NCBI GenBank assembly: GCA_045541735.1
Contig: JAZQJQ010000042.1
Span: forward strand, 1-5,853
From: RUG12395 sp045541735
Lineage (GTDB): Bacteria > Bacillota > Clostridia > Oscillospirales > CAG-272
Reading direction: 5' to 3'
DNA length: 5,853 bases
Shown here: in pieces, positions 5,737 through 5,853 of the stretch
How positions within the stretch are numbered: the first letter of the stretch is position 1
Layout of the letters: every line of letters begins with the position of its first letter
The notes under the pieces: generated by a model
Seen by the model: the letters and a program-made list of their open reading frames with translations, nothing else
The model's database searches: none
Told to the model about the DNA's origin: nothing
Made by a program: the position numbers and the translations under genes

Positions 5737-5747
5737 TATGCTACAAT
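5719..5747 (+). promoter_or_regulatory. Probable promoter of the putative glycoside hydrolase gene
   Basis: TACAAT (5742-5747, 5 of 6 consensus) with an extended TG (TGCTACAAT) and, 17 bases upstream, only a weak -35, TTGTTT (5719-5724). A weak -35 beside an AraC-type gene is what one expects of an activator-dependent promoter. Transcription would start near 5754. Confidence 0.55.
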
Positions 5748-5770
5748 CAAGCTGAAAGCGAGGCGAAAAT

Positions 5771-5853
5771 ATGGCACACGTAAAAATAGATGCAAATACG
5801 CGAATAGGCGAAATAAGACCCCTTCACGGCACTGTAGACGGTCCCGTTGCCAA
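5771..5853 (+). CDS. Putative glycoside hydrolase (possibly GH39/beta-xylosidase-like), N-terminal fragment
   Basis: The first 27 codons of a gene cut by the right edge, reading MAHVKIDANTRIGEIRP followed by LHGTVDGPVA. The start ATG has GAGG (5760-5763) 7 bases upstream and a promoter behind it, so it is a real gene start. The 'IDA...G.I.PLHG...GP' opening resembles the N-terminus of clostridial enzymes annotated as GH39-type xylosidases, where 'PLHGVNNGP' is common. There is no signal peptide, so an intracellular enzyme is likely. Divergence from an AraC regulator fits a sugar-inducible hydrolase. With so little sequence the family call is tentative; that a coding region begins here is much surer. 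Confidence 0.45.
   Translation, partial: MAHVKIDANTRIGEIRPLHGTVDGPVA

Noticed and set aside
5681..5760. Possible AraC operator repeats among the AT-rich ATAT/TATA words
   Set aside because: Only imperfect matches such as GAATATATTA against GTGATATACT were found; none stands out from what this base composition would give.
1..5853. A novel defence, mobile or RNA-guided system
   Set aside because: No transposase, integrase, phage, toxin-antitoxin, nuclease or CRISPR-like repeat is present. All sizeable genes fall into known metabolic, sporulation or regulatory families and the gaps are short and filled by ordinary promoters and one terminator.

Overview
The window suggests a spore-forming, heterotrophic member of the Clostridia (Bacillota), probably an anaerobic polysaccharide and peptide user from a gut or similar habitat. 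The evidence is a complete dipicolinate synthase pair (dpaA-dpaB), which is specific to endospore formers, a clostridial-type M3 oligoendopeptidase beside a peptide/solute-binding lipoprotein, and an AraC-type regulator divergent from what looks like the start of a glycoside hydrolase gene. The species cannot be fixed from this sequence.

Layout, left to right. (1) Bases 1-561, minus strand: the N-terminal 187 codons of a family-5 ABC-transporter solute-binding lipoprotein, cut by the left edge. (2) 562-711: a spacer with a good sigma-A promoter for that gene and a small inverted repeat in its leader. (3) 712-2415, minus: a complete M3 metallopeptidase (567 residues). (4) 2416-2549: a divergent control region with a perfect 14-bp tandem repeat over the peptidase promoter and a candidate promoter for dpaA. 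(5) 2550-3925, plus: dpaA and dpaB, overlapping by 4 bases. (6) 3926-4026: a near-consensus sigma-A promoter and a short structured leader. (7) 4027-4857, plus: a DUF2877/AllH-like protein. (8) 4850-4899: a long perfect palindrome that acts as a two-way terminator and contains the stop codons of both convergent neighbours. (9) 4892-5668, minus: an AraC-family regulator. (10) 5669-5770: interleaved divergent promoters. (11) 5771 to the right edge, plus: the first 27 codons of a putative glycoside hydrolase.

How the genes work together. The minus-strand pair on the left fits peptide capture at the membrane followed by intracellular peptide trimming. dpaAB makes dipicolinic acid in the mother cell for the spore core. 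The AllH-like gene follows dpaB but carries its own vegetative-type promoter, so it is probably a separate unit. The AraC regulator probably controls the divergent hydrolase gene. I found no tRNA or rRNA, CRISPR array, insertion sequence, phage gene or defence system. Every gene belongs to a known family. The less ordinary points are the orphan AllH-like gene and several regulatory structures.
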